Shown here one piece after another: positions 25,251 through 33,308 of a stretch of DNA of 64,000 nt. The DNA comes from Actinoallomurus sp040655075 (lineage in GTDB: Bacteria > Actinomycetota > Actinomycetes > Streptosporangiales > Streptosporangiaceae), in contig NZ_JBFAJC010000009.1 in NCBI RefSeq assembly GCF_040655075.1, positions 1 to 64,000 on the forward strand, written 5' to 3'. Each line of letters begins with the position of its first letter. The first letter of the stretch is position 1. Position numbers and translations under genes: made by a program. Below the pieces are notes generated by a model, which did no database searches, was not told the DNA's origin, and saw only the letters and a program-made list of their open reading frames with translations.

Positions 25251-25979
25251 TCACCTTTCCTCTTCATCCGCGCTGGAGCGGTCCTGAGTCTCGATTCCGG
25301 CCACGAGCGCCTGATGGCTCGCCCGGACGTGTTCGCGCATCACGCGTTCGGCGCCATCGCCGTCCTTGGCCTCGATGTACTCCAGAACGCGGTGGTGCTC
25401 GGCGTTCGAGTTGGCCAGCCGCCTCGGCTGCGAGAGGGACGTGCGCACCAGGCGGTGGTATGCCAGCTGGTTCATCAGGACGCGGTAGTGGGCCTCGAGC
25501 TTGCCGTTGTCCGCGCCCTCGATGAGCAGTTCGTGGAACTCGTGCACCAGCTCGGCGTAGCCTTCCACGTCACCGGCGGCGACCGCCGCGTCGGCCGCGC
25601 GGACGCTGGCGCGGAGCCGGTCGAGCTCGGGAACCTGCCCGCGGAAGGCCAGCAGGCGGGCGGCGGCGGCCTCCAGCAGCTCCTTCATCTGGAACAGCTC
25701 GGTGATCTCCCGCCGGGACGGCGTGGAGACGAAGGTGCCCACGCGCGGCCGGATCTCGACGAGCCCCTCCGTCTGCAGCTGCTTGAGAGCCTCGCGGATC
25801 GGCGTGCGGCTGACGCCGAACTCCTCGGCGAGGGCCACCTCGGACAGGCCCGACCCGGGGGTGAGGTCGCCCATGGTGATCTTCCGGCGGAGTTTGTCGG
25901 CGACGCCGGCCTGGATGCTGACGCCGCCGTTGCGTCGCGCCTGTCTCCCGGGATCGGCCGTTCTGGAGGTCTCTTGCAT
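25251..25979 (-). CDS. GntR family (FadR/VanR-like) transcriptional regulator
   Basis: A 242-residue regulator: an N-terminal winged helix (LSEVALAEEFGVSRTPIREA, then LKQLQTEGLVE) and an all-helical FCD ligand domain with HEFHELL and HHRVLEYIEA metal or ligand residues. It heads the catabolic operon and diverges from an NCS1 permease gene, so it probably represses both in the absence of substrate. Its promoter -10 box ends only nine bases before the ATG, so the mRNA is nearly leaderless. Confidence 0.87.
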   Translation of the reverse strand: MQETSRTADPGRQARRNGGVSIQAGVADKLRRKITMGDLTPGSGLSEVALAEEFGVSRTPIREALKQLQTEGLVEIRPRVGTFVSTPSRREITELFQMKELLEAAAARLLAFRGQVPELDRLRASVRAADAAVAAGDVEGYAELVHEFHELLIEGADNGKLEAHYRVLMNQLAYHRLVRTSLSQPRRLANSNAEHHRVLEYIEAKDGDGAERVMREHVRASHQALVAGIETQDRSSADEEER

Positions 25980-25987
25980 GGTACGAG

Positions 25988-26016
25988 ACGGTAAGTTGGT
26001 CGTCGCTGTCCGTCAA
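25988..26016 (-). promoter_or_regulatory. sigma70-type promoter of the gntR-headed operon
   Basis: On the minus strand, TTGACG (26016-26011) and TACCGT (25993-25988) are 17 bp apart. The -10 element ends nine bases before the gntR ATG, so transcription would start within a few bases of the start codon. The same stretch overlaps the divergent permease control region, where a second TTGACA is seen at 26082-26087 without a clear -10. Confidence 0.55.
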
Positions 26017-26151
26017 GACGTTTCGGGAGCATTACCTTCTTTCCCAGGTAGATCCCGTTAGCCCGAATCTGTGTCGAACTATTGACATCGCGGAGGCTCT
26101 AGGTCGACCCTCGTGCCTACCATGCAAGTCGATAGAGATACGGAGCGCCCC

Positions 26152-27603
26152 ATGGCCCACATCGACTCTGCTGCCGACACCGGGGACCGCGGCTATCGTG
26201 ATGCCATCGCCAAAGTCGAGCCGTACGGCGTCGACCACATCCCCGACGCCGAACGGCATGGCAGGCCCAGTTCGCAGTTCTTCACGTGGTTCGGGGGGAA
26301 CCTCACCCTGCCCCTGCTCCTGCTCGGGTTCTGGCCGATCTACTTCGGGCTGTCGCTGCCCCAGGCCTTGCTGGCCATCGCGGTCGGCACCGCGGCGGGC
26401 GCCCTGCTCATGGGCGTGCTCGCCGCCATGGGCACCCGGCTCGGCCTACCACAGCAGGTGCAGGCCCGCGGGGCGCTCGGCTACTACGGCAACTATCCGC
26501 CGGTGGCGATCGTCAACGTCTTCGCCGCGGTGGGCTGGGCCGTGGTCAACACGATCATCGGCGCGCAGGCCCTGGAGGAACTGCTGCCGGTTCCGTTCTG
26601 GGTCGGGATCGTCGCGATCTCGGTGGGGCAGGGACTGCTGGTCGTGTTCGGGTACAACATGATCCACTTTGTGAACCGGATCGGCAGCGTCCTGCTCGGC
26701 GTCCTGTTCCTCGCGATCACGATCGTGGCCCTGACCAAGGCGCACTGGACCATGCATGCCAATCCGCACGCGTCCTTCTACGTCGGTGTGGCGGGCGGCT
26801 GGATCACCTCCGCCGGATACTTCTTCTCCTTTCTGCTCGCCTGGGCGCCCTTCGCCTCCGACTACTCCCGGTACCTGCCCGCCGACACGCCGGGCCGCCG
26901 CGTGCGGCTCAACACCGCGGCGGGCAACTTCTGTGCGATCTTCTGGCTCGGCGCCATCGGCGCCCTGGTCGCCAGTGCGGCGGGCAAGGCCGGCGTCATC
27001 GAGTCGGTCAAGCACCTGACCGGCGGCTTCGCCCCGTTGGCGATGCTCACCATCGTCGTCTCGACCTTCCCGGTGAACGGGCTCAACCTGTACGGCGGCG
27101 CGATCTCCCTGCTGACCCTGCGGGTGCCGGTGTCCCGCAGGACCGCGGCGATCGTCGCGACCATCCTGACGACGGTGCTGTCGCTGTGGCTGAGCGGCGA
27201 CATCTACACCAAGTTCCACGACTTCCTCGTCGCGTCCGGCTACCTCATCGCGCCCTGGGTGACAGTCGTCTTCCTCGACTACTTCCTCACCGACCGGGTC
27301 AACAAGATCAACGAACTGTACGACCGCTCGCGGACCGTCGAGTGGGGTTTTGTCGCCTGGCTGATCGGCTGTGCGGCGTCCCTTCCGTTCTGGGTGTCCA
27401 ACGTGTGGACCGGCCCGATCGCCAAGGCCCACGCCGGCCTCGGTGACGTGTCCTACTACGTCGGCGCGGCCGTCGCCGCCGTGGTGTACCTCCTCACGTA
27501 CCGGCTCTCGCCGCTCTCTCGGCGCCTGAGCGGCCACGGTGCCGACGTCGGGCAACCGGCGCAGACCGGAGTGGCCGACTCCGGAACGGTACAGACCGGG
27601 TAG
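26152..27603 (+). CDS. NCS1 family nucleobase permease (CodB-like)
   Basis: A 483-residue transporter of about 12 helices, with an N-terminal VEPYGVDHIPD lead, FTWFGGNLTLP and APFASDYSRYLP segments typical of cytosine/purine/allantoin permeases. It differs clearly from the other NCS1 protein in the window. ATG 26152 is preferred because CGGAG lies six bases upstream; a GTG at 26113 would add 13 residues. It diverges from the gntR-headed operon and probably imports that pathway's heterocyclic substrate. A perfect hairpin terminator follows. Confidence 0.87.
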   Translation: MAHIDSAADTGDRGYRDAIAKVEPYGVDHIPDAERHGRPSSQFFTWFGGNLTLPLLLLGFWPIYFGLSLPQALLAIAVGTAAGALLMGVLAAMGTRLGLPQQVQARGALGYYGNYPPVAIVNVFAAVGWAVVNTIIGAQALEELLPVPFWVGIVAISVGQGLLVVFGYNMIHFVNRIGSVLLGVLFLAITIVALTKAHWTMHANPHASFYVGVAGGWITSAGYFFSFLLAWAPFASDYSRYLPADTPGRRVRLNTAAGNFCAIFWLGAIGALVASAAGKAGVIESVKHLTGGFAPLAMLTIVVSTFPVNGLNLYGGAISLLTLRVPVSRRTAAIVATILTTVLSLWLSGDIYTKFHDFLVASGYLIAPWVTVVFLDYFLTDRVNKINELYDRSRTVEWGFVAWLIGCAASLPFWVSNVWTGPIAKAHAGLGDVSYYVGAAVAAVVYLLTYRLSPLSRRLSGHGADVGQPAQTGVADSGTVQTG

Positions 27604-27621
27604 GGATGGCGTACGTCCAGC

Positions 27622-27651
27622 GCGCCGGCGGGGTGAACACCCCGCCGGCGC
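27622..27651 (+). terminator. perfect 13-bp hairpin after the permease gene
   Basis: Arms 27622-27634 and 27639-27651 (GCGCCGGCGGGGT paired with its complement) are perfect around the 4-nt loop GAAC. It starts 19 bp after the permease stop. There is no long U-tract, as is common in high-GC actinomycetes. It separates the permease from the glnT operon promoter. Confidence 0.7.
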
Positions 27652-27704
27652 TCGCATGTCGGTCGAGCCGATTAACCGAACCGTAACGGCCGCGACATCG
27701 CGAG

Positions 27705-27723
27705 CGTCTCCTGTCAGGAGACG
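27705..27723. promoter_or_regulatory. 19-bp palindromic operator before glnT
   Basis: CGTCTCCTGTCAGGAGACG is a perfect palindrome of two 9-bp arms around one base. It lies 46 bp before the glnT start. The same 19 bp with only two central changes recurs at 33273-33291, just ahead of the XRE/cupin regulator gene. It is therefore a strong candidate for that regulator's binding site. Confidence 0.65.
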
Positions 27724-27769
27724 GTGGATAACAGCAGTGAACATCCCCCAGCGTCTGAGGGAGCCACCC

Positions 27770-29155
27770 GTGACCGTTCCGCTGACCTCCGCATCGCCCG
27801 TCGACCCACCTCGGGACACCGCGCCACCGGCCCCCGACGTCTCCCCGTCCCTCGCCGCGATGGCCCGCGCCGATGGAGTGCGGTTCATCCTCGCCACCTT
27901 CACGACGCTCGTCGGCAAGCCCTGCGCCAAGCTGGTCCCGGTCGAGGCCGCCGACGCGCTGCAGAGCGAAGGCGTCGGGTTCGCCGGCTATGCGGCCGGC
28001 GCGATGGGGCAGCAGCCGCGGGATCCGGATGTGATCGCGATCCCGGACGTCCGTTCCTACACTCCGTTGACCTTCGTACGCCCGGGCCTCGGACTGGTGC
28101 ACTGCGATCCGTACGTGGCGGGACGCCCCTACGCCTTCGCGCCGCGCGTCATCCTCCGCACGCTCGCCGAGCGTGCCGCCGCCGAGCGCACGGCCCTCAT
28201 CAGCGGTGCCGAACTGGAGTACTTCCTGGTGCGACGCGACGAGGGCGGGGCGCTGACCGTCGCCGACCGGCTCGACGACGCCGCCCAGCCGTGCTACGAC
28301 GCGCGTGGGCTGACCCGGATGTACGACCACCTGACCGGCGTCTCCGACGCCATGGTGCGGCTCGGCTGGGGGCCGTACGCCAGCGACCATGAGGACGGCA
28401 ACGGGCAGTTCGAGCAGAACTTCCGGCACGCCGACGCCCTGACCACGGCCGATCGGGTCGTGACCCTCCGCTACATCGTCCAGGTACTGGCGGAACAGCG
28501 CGGCATGACCGCCACCTTCATGCCCAAGCCGTTCACCGACCGCACCGGCAACGGACTGCACCTGCACCTGTCCCTCTGGGACGGCGACCGGCCGCTGTTC
28601 CCCGCGGACGGCGAGACCGCCGACCCGTACGGGATGGGACTGAGTACCCGGGCGTATCGATTCATCGCCGGGCTGATCGCCCACGCACCGGCGATGCACG
28701 CCCTCATCGCCCCCACCGTCAACTCCTACAAGCGGACCGGCGCGACGACGACCGCCTCCGGCGCCACCTGGGCGCCGCGCCGGGCGACCTGGGGCGGCAA
28801 CGACCGTACCCACCTCGTCCGCGTCCCGGACGCGAACCGGGTGGAGTTGCGGGGCGGCGACGGCTCCGCCAACCCCTACCTCGCCGCCGCGGCCGCCCTG
28901 GCCGCGGGCCTGGACGGAGTACGGCGCGAGCTGGACCCCGGAGCCCCGGGCTCGGCCGGGTCGGGCCTGCCGCGCACGCTCCTCGACGCGGTGCACGCCC
29001 TGGAGAGCGACGAGGTGATCCGCGGTGTGCTGGACGCCGTCGATCCGGCCGCGGAGGTCGGCGACTACTACGCCGCGCTGAAACGTGAGGAGTTCTATAC
29101 CTGGCACGGCACGGTCTCCGCCTGGGAGATCGACCGCTACCTGACCGCCGTCTGA
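27770..29155 (+). CDS. glnT: type III-like glutamine synthetase / gamma-glutamylmethylamide synthetase (GlnT)
   Basis: A 461-residue glutamine-synthetase-fold ligase. Recognisable are SGAELEYFLV (metal-binding glutamates), NGQFEQNF, NGLHLHLSLWDG, the NSYKR loop and the ATWGGNDRTHLVRVP stretch. The family makes glutamine or gamma-glutamyl-amides from glutamate, ATP and ammonia or an alkylamine. It is the first gene of a glnT-glxBCD-oxidase operon, an arrangement known from N-methylglutamate-type amine metabolism, so an amine rather than ammonia may be the preferred substrate. GTG 27770 is selected for GGGAG six bases upstream; an in-frame GTG at 27737 has no such site. Confidence 0.87.
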   Translation: MTVPLTSASPVDPPRDTAPPAPDVSPSLAAMARADGVRFILATFTTLVGKPCAKLVPVEAADALQSEGVGFAGYAAGAMGQQPRDPDVIAIPDVRSYTPLTFVRPGLGLVHCDPYVAGRPYAFAPRVILRTLAERAAAERTALISGAELEYFLVRRDEGGALTVADRLDDAAQPCYDARGLTRMYDHLTGVSDAMVRLGWGPYASDHEDGNGQFEQNFRHADALTTADRVVTLRYIVQVLAEQRGMTATFMPKPFTDRTGNGLHLHLSLWDGDRPLFPADGETADPYGMGLSTRAYRFIAGLIAHAPAMHALIAPTVNSYKRTGATTTASGATWAPRRATWGGNDRTHLVRVPDANRVELRGGDGSANPYLAAAAALAAGLDGVRRELDPGAPGSAGSGLPRTLLDAVHALESDEVIRGVLDAVDPAAEVGDYYAALKREEFYTWHGTVSAWEIDRYLTAV

Positions 29156-29194
29156 CACGGCGCGGCCCACTGACCACGACTCGGAGGGAGATCC

Positions 29195-30079
29195 ATGTGC
29201 GGAATCGCAGGGCTTCAGGTACGCGATCCCTCGCTGGAGCCCCGGCTCGGCGAACTGCTGACCGGAATGCTCCACCAGGCGGCCGAACGCGGCCCCGACT
29301 CGGCAGGCGTCGGCCTCTACGGTGACCCCCGGTTCACCGCGCCCGGCCGTTCGACGGTCAGCTTGCTCGATCCGGGCGTGCCGGCCGAGGAGCTCGCCGC
29401 CCGCGTCGGCGGCGGCGCGGAGGTCGTCGCCGCCGGGCAGACCATCGTCGTACGGTCCCGGATCGGCGCGGCCGAGCTGGAACGCGCCATCCGGGACGCC
29501 GTTCCCGGCGCGGTCGTCACCGGGCGCGGCAGCGATCTGGCCGTGCTGAAAGGAGTCGGGCACCCCGATGTCCTCGCCCGCGAGTTCGCGCTGCGGGAGG
29601 CGTCCGGCCGACAGGGGATCGCGCACACCCGGATGGCCACCGAGTCGGCGGTCACCCCGGAGGGTGCTCATCCGTTCTCGGTCGCCGAGGACCTTTGCCT
29701 GGTGCACAACGGGTCGTTCGCCAACCACGCCACCATCCGCCGCGAGCTGCGTGCCGAGGGAGTGGCGTTCGACAGCGACAACGACTCCGAGGTCGGCGCA
29801 CGCTTCGTCGCCGCCAGACTCGCCGAGGGGCACGACCTGGACAAGGCTTTGCGGCTGCTGTGCGAGCGCTTCGACGGCTTCTACACCCTGCTCGTGACCA
29901 CGGCCGACACCTTCGCCGTCGTCCGGGACGCCATCGCCTGCAAGCCCGCGATCGTCGCCGAGACCGACGCCTGGGTGGCCATGGCGTCCGAATACCGCTG
30001 CCTGGCGCGCCTGCCCGGCATCGAGTCCGCCCGCATCTTCGAGCCCGAACCCGAGGAGGTCTACACATGGCAGCGGTGA
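29195..30079 (+). CDS. glxB: GlxB-like class II glutamine amidotransferase
   Basis: A 294-residue Ntn-type glutaminase domain protein. Cys2 (MCGIAGL) is the nucleophile; RGPDSAG, RMATES, HNGSFANH and DSEVGARFVA complete the class II signature. It equals the amidotransferase part of glutamate synthase and the MgsA/GlxB subunit of N-methylglutamate synthase, in which GlxC and GlxD provide the rest. GGAGGGAG lies seven bases before the ATG. Its 3' end overlaps glxC by 13 bp. Confidence 0.88.
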   Translation: MCGIAGLQVRDPSLEPRLGELLTGMLHQAAERGPDSAGVGLYGDPRFTAPGRSTVSLLDPGVPAEELAARVGGGAEVVAAGQTIVVRSRIGAAELERAIRDAVPGAVVTGRGSDLAVLKGVGHPDVLAREFALREASGRQGIAHTRMATESAVTPEGAHPFSVAEDLCLVHNGSFANHATIRRELRAEGVAFDSDNDSEVGARFVAARLAEGHDLDKALRLLCERFDGFYTLLVTTADTFAVVRDAIACKPAIVAETDAWVAMASEYRCLARLPGIESARIFEPEPEEVYTWQR

Positions 30080-30795
30080 CCGATCCGCAGGCCCCGACGG
30101 TGGGCGGTCCCGTCGCCACCGCGACAACGATCGACCTGCGGTCCGCGTCCGTTCGCGAGGTGAACTCGGCCCTGCACGCCGCCGCCGCGGGAACGGCCTG
30201 GCGCATCGCACACCCGGACGGCGCCCACAACCTCGCCGTCGGCCTGGACGCGGAACTCGACGTCGTCGTCGCCGGACACTCGGGCTACTACTGCGCCGGC
30301 ATGAACCAGCACGCCACCGTCACGATCGACGGGAACGCGGGAGTCGGCGTGGCGGAGAACATGATGTCGGGCACCGTGCGCGTACGCGGCAACGCCTCCC
30401 AGTCCGCAGGCGCCACCGCCCACGGCGGGCTGCTGGTGATCGACGGCGACGCCGCCGCCCGCTGCGGCATCTCCATGAAGGGCGTCGACATCGTCGTGCG
30501 CGGCAGCGTCGGCCACATGAGCGCCTTCATGGCTCAGGCCGGGCGTCTCGTGGTCTGCGGCGACGCGGGTGACTCCCTCGGCGACTCGATCTACGAGGCG
30601 CGCGTCTACGTCAAGGGCGCGGTCCGCTCGCTCGGCGCCGACTGCGTCGAGAAGGAGATGCGTGCCGAGCACCTCGCCGAACTGGCCCGGCTGTTGCGGG
30701 CCGCCGGCGTGGACGCGGACCCGGCCGGCTTCCGCCGCTACGGCTCGGCGCGCCGGCTCTACCACTTCACGACCCGCAACAGCCATGCCTACTGA
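30067..30795 (+). CDS. glxC: GlxC-like protein (glutamate synthase GXGXG domain)
   Basis: A 242-residue right-handed beta-helix domain of the GltB C-terminal (GXGXG) type, with repeated glycine-rich turns (VDGN/IDGNAGVGVAENM, VRGNASQSAGATAHGG, VCGDAGDSLGDSIYEA). It corresponds to the MgsB/GlxC subunit of N-methylglutamate-synthase-like enzymes. ATG 30067 lies inside the glxB end, and the gene overlaps glxD by 11 bp, so the three subunits are translationally coupled. Confidence 0.87.
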   Translation: MAAVTDPQAPTVGGPVATATTIDLRSASVREVNSALHAAAAGTAWRIAHPDGAHNLAVGLDAELDVVVAGHSGYYCAGMNQHATVTIDGNAGVGVAENMMSGTVRVRGNASQSAGATAHGGLLVIDGDAAARCGISMKGVDIVVRGSVGHMSAFMAQAGRLVVCGDAGDSLGDSIYEARVYVKGAVRSLGADCVEKEMRAEHLAELARLLRAAGVDADPAGFRRYGSARRLYHFTTRNSHAY

Positions 30796-32146
30796 CCCGG
30801 CGCCGCCACCGGAGGAGACCTTGCACGACGACCTGCCCGGCCAGGGGCTGCGCGAATCGGCGACGTTCGACCGCGCGACCATCCACGCCATCCAGCGCGC
30901 CGCCGAGACCGGCGTCTACGACATCCGCGGCTGGGGTGCCAAGCGCCGGCTGCCGCACTTCGACGACCTGCTCTTCCTCGGTGCGAGCATGTCCCGCTAC
31001 CCGCTGGAGGGCTACCGCGAGCGCTGCGACACCGATGTCGTCCTCGGCGACCGGCACGCGACCCGCCCGTTGCGGCTGAACACCCCCGTCACCATCGCCG
31101 GGATGAGCTTCGGCGCGCTGTCCGGGCGCGCCAAGGAGGCCCTCGGGCGAGGCGCCAGCGAGGTCGGCACCTCCACGACCACCGGCGACGGCGGCATGAC
31201 ACCGGAGGAACGCGGCCACTCCGAGCACCTCGTCTACCAGTACCTGCCGTCGCGCTACGGCATGAACCCCGACGACATGCGCCGGGCCGACGCCATCGAG
31301 GTCGTGCTCGGCCAGGGAGCCAAACCCGGCGGCGGTGGCATGCTGCTCGGCCAGAAGATCACCAAGCGGGTCGCCGCCATGCGCACGCTGCCGGCCGGGA
31401 TCGACCAGCGCAGCGCCTGCCGTCACCCCGACTGGACCGGCCCGGACGACCTGGAGATCAAGATCCGCGAATTGCGGGAGATCACCGACTGGGAGAAGCC
31501 GATCTACGTGAAGATCGGCGCGACCCGCACCTACTACGACGTCAAGCTGGCCGCCAAGGCCGGCGCGGACGTCATCGTGGTGGACGGCATGCAGGGCGGC
31601 ACGGCCGCGACCCAGGAGGTGTTCATCGAACACGTCGGCATCCCGACGCTCGCGGCGATCCCCCAGGCCGTCCGGGCGCTCCAGGAGGAGGGCCTGCACC
31701 GCACGGTCCGGCTGATCGTCTCCGGCGGTGTCCGCAACGGCGCCGACCTGGCCAAGTGCATGGCCCTCGGCGCGGACGCCGTCGCCATCGGCACCGCCGC
31801 GCTCATCGCGCTCGGCGACAACCACCCCCGGTGGGACACCGAGTACCGTGCGCTCGGCTCGGCCGCCGGCTACTACGACGACTACCAGGACGGCCGCGAC
31901 CCGGCCGGCATCTCCACCCAGGACGAGGCGCTCGCCGTTCGCCTCGACCCCGTCGAGGGCGGGCGCCGGATCGCCAACCTCATCCGCGTCATGACCATGG
32001 AGGCGCAGACCATCGCCCGGGCCTGCGGCAAGGCCCACCTGCACCACCTGGAACCCGAGGACCTGGTCGCCCTTACCATCGAGGCCGCGGCCATGGCACG
32101 CGTTCCACTGGCCGGCACCGACTGGATCCCCGGGGCCGACCGGTGA
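30785..32146 (+). CDS. glxD: GlxD-like FMN-binding glutamate synthase family protein
   Basis: A 453-residue protein matching the FMN/Fe-S synthase domain of glutamate synthase. Visible are TIAGMSFGALSGRAKEALGRG, GTSTTTGDGGMTPEE, QGAKPGGGGMLLGQKI, VDGMQGGTAATQ and VSGGVRNGADLAKCMALGAD. With GlxB and GlxC it should form an enzyme that moves the amide nitrogen (or amine) of glutamine-type substrates onto a 2-oxo acid, as in N-methylglutamate synthase. ATG 30785 is the start consistent with the family. Its stop overlaps the oxidase start by four bases. Confidence 0.88.
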   Translation: MPTDPAPPPEETLHDDLPGQGLRESATFDRATIHAIQRAAETGVYDIRGWGAKRRLPHFDDLLFLGASMSRYPLEGYRERCDTDVVLGDRHATRPLRLNTPVTIAGMSFGALSGRAKEALGRGASEVGTSTTTGDGGMTPEERGHSEHLVYQYLPSRYGMNPDDMRRADAIEVVLGQGAKPGGGGMLLGQKITKRVAAMRTLPAGIDQRSACRHPDWTGPDDLEIKIRELREITDWEKPIYVKIGATRTYYDVKLAAKAGADVIVVDGMQGGTAATQEVFIEHVGIPTLAAIPQAVRALQEEGLHRTVRLIVSGGVRNGADLAKCMALGADAVAIGTAALIALGDNHPRWDTEYRALGSAAGYYDDYQDGRDPAGISTQDEALAVRLDPVEGGRRIANLIRVMTMEAQTIARACGKAHLHHLEPEDLVALTIEAAAMARVPLAGTDWIPGADR

Positions 32147-33282
32147 CCGGGACGCCGGCCCGGACCGAACTGCCCGCGGAGACCGAGATCGCGGTCGTCG
32201 GCGGGGGACTGATGGGTGCCGCCACCGCGTGGGCCGCCACCCGCCGGGGCCGCGCCGTGACACTCCTGGAGCGGTTCGCGTTCGGCCACGACCGCGGCAG
32301 CTCTCATGGGAGCGCCCGGATCGTCCGTCGTGCCTACGCGGATCCGCTGTACGTCGCCCTCACCGGCCGGTCCCTGCGCCTGTGGCGGGAGCTCGAACAG
32401 GACGCCGGTTCGTCGCTGCTGCGGATCATCGGCGGAATCGACCACGGCCGCCTGCGCGACCCGGAGGGCATTGCCGCCACCCTGGCGGAGGCCGGTGTAC
32501 CGCATGAGGTGCTCCCGGCGTCGGAGGCGAAGTGCCGCTGGCCCGGCCTGCGCTTCGACGGACCGGTGCTCTTCCACCCCGAGGCCGGCACCGTGGACGC
32601 CGCCGCGGCGGTCACCGCCTTCCTCACCCGGGCGCGGGATCGCGGCGCGTCCCTCCACGCAGAGACCCCGGTCCGGCGCATCACCGCCGACGGTGACCGG
32701 GTCCGCGTGGAGACCGCGCACGGCACCGTGACCGCGCGTCGCGTCGTCGTCGCGGCCGGGGCATGGGTACGCGATCTTCTCGACGGACTCGTCCCGCTGC
32801 CCGAGCTCACCGTGACGCAGCAGCAGGTCTTCCACTTCCCCCGCCGGGATCCGGACATCGACTGGCCCGTCGTGGTGCACAAGGACGCGCTGTCCACCTA
32901 CAGCCTCCCGGGTGGCCGCGACGGCGGCCCGGCCGGCGGCCGCAAGATCGCCGAGCACGACGCCGGCGCGCCGACGACCGCCGACGGCCGGAGCGGCGCC
33001 GTCGACCCGGTGGCGCGGGAACGCATCGTCGGGTACGTGCGGGAGTGGCTGCCCGGACTGGAACCGCGCCCCGTCAACGAGGCCACCTGCCTCTACACGT
33101 CCACGGCCGGTGACGACTTCGTCCTCGACCGCGCCGGGCCGATCGTCGTGTGCTCGCCCTGCTCCGGCCACGGGGCGAAGTTCGCGCCGCTCATCGGAGA
33201 GATGGTCACCGACCTGGCCGCCGGCGGACCCGTGCCCGACCCAAGGTTCACCCTCGCCGTCCATCGGGCCGCCGTCTCCTGA
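32143..33282 (+). CDS. FAD-dependent sarcosine oxidase-like (MSOX/MTOX family) enzyme
   Basis: A 379-residue DAO-fold oxidase. It has the FAD dinucleotide motif VVGGGLMGAATAW (18-30) and the RGSSHGSARIVRRAY segment typical of monomeric sarcosine and N-methyltryptophan oxidases. Cys316 (ATCLYTST) matches the cysteine that binds FAD covalently in that family. It would oxidise an N-methyl amino acid to aldehyde and free amino acid. Placed directly after glxD (GTGA overlap), it may act on the N-methylglutamate-like product of GlxBCD, in place of the usual four-subunit dehydrogenase. This is inferred from context. Confidence 0.85.
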   Translation: MTGTPARTELPAETEIAVVGGGLMGAATAWAATRRGRAVTLLERFAFGHDRGSSHGSARIVRRAYADPLYVALTGRSLRLWRELEQDAGSSLLRIIGGIDHGRLRDPEGIAATLAEAGVPHEVLPASEAKCRWPGLRFDGPVLFHPEAGTVDAAAAVTAFLTRARDRGASLHAETPVRRITADGDRVRVETAHGTVTARRVVVAAGAWVRDLLDGLVPLPELTVTQQQVFHFPRRDPDIDWPVVVHKDALSTYSLPGGRDGGPAGGRKIAEHDAGAPTTADGRSGAVDPVARERIVGYVREWLPGLEPRPVNEATCLYTSTAGDDFVLDRAGPIVVCSPCSGHGAKFAPLIGEMVTDLAAGGPVPDPRFTLAVHRAAVS

Positions 33283-33291
33283 AAGGAGACG
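33273..33291. promoter_or_regulatory. 19-bp palindromic operator before the XRE/cupin gene
   Basis: CGTCTCCTGAAAGGAGACG has two perfect 8-bp arms around GAA and differs from the site before glnT by two central bases. It overlaps the stop codon of the oxidase gene (33280-33282) and lies 18 bp before the regulator start. Autoregulation by the XRE/cupin protein is the natural reading. Confidence 0.6.
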
Positions 33292-33308
33292 TCGCCTCCT
33301 GCGGCAGA

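Noticed and set aside
26082..26104. TTGACA as -35 box of the second NCS1 permease gene
   Set aside because: The hexamer is perfect, but no TANNNT lies 16-19 bp downstream in the plus direction, so no promoter is called.
27494..30211. very long open frame antisense to glnT and glxB, with similar ones antisense to pucR, the pyrimidine operon and the P-type ATPase
   Set aside because: Such frames arise in high-GC DNA from third-codon-position bias. Their translations are low-complexity, rich in Arg, Gly and Pro, and show no family motifs, while the sense frames do.
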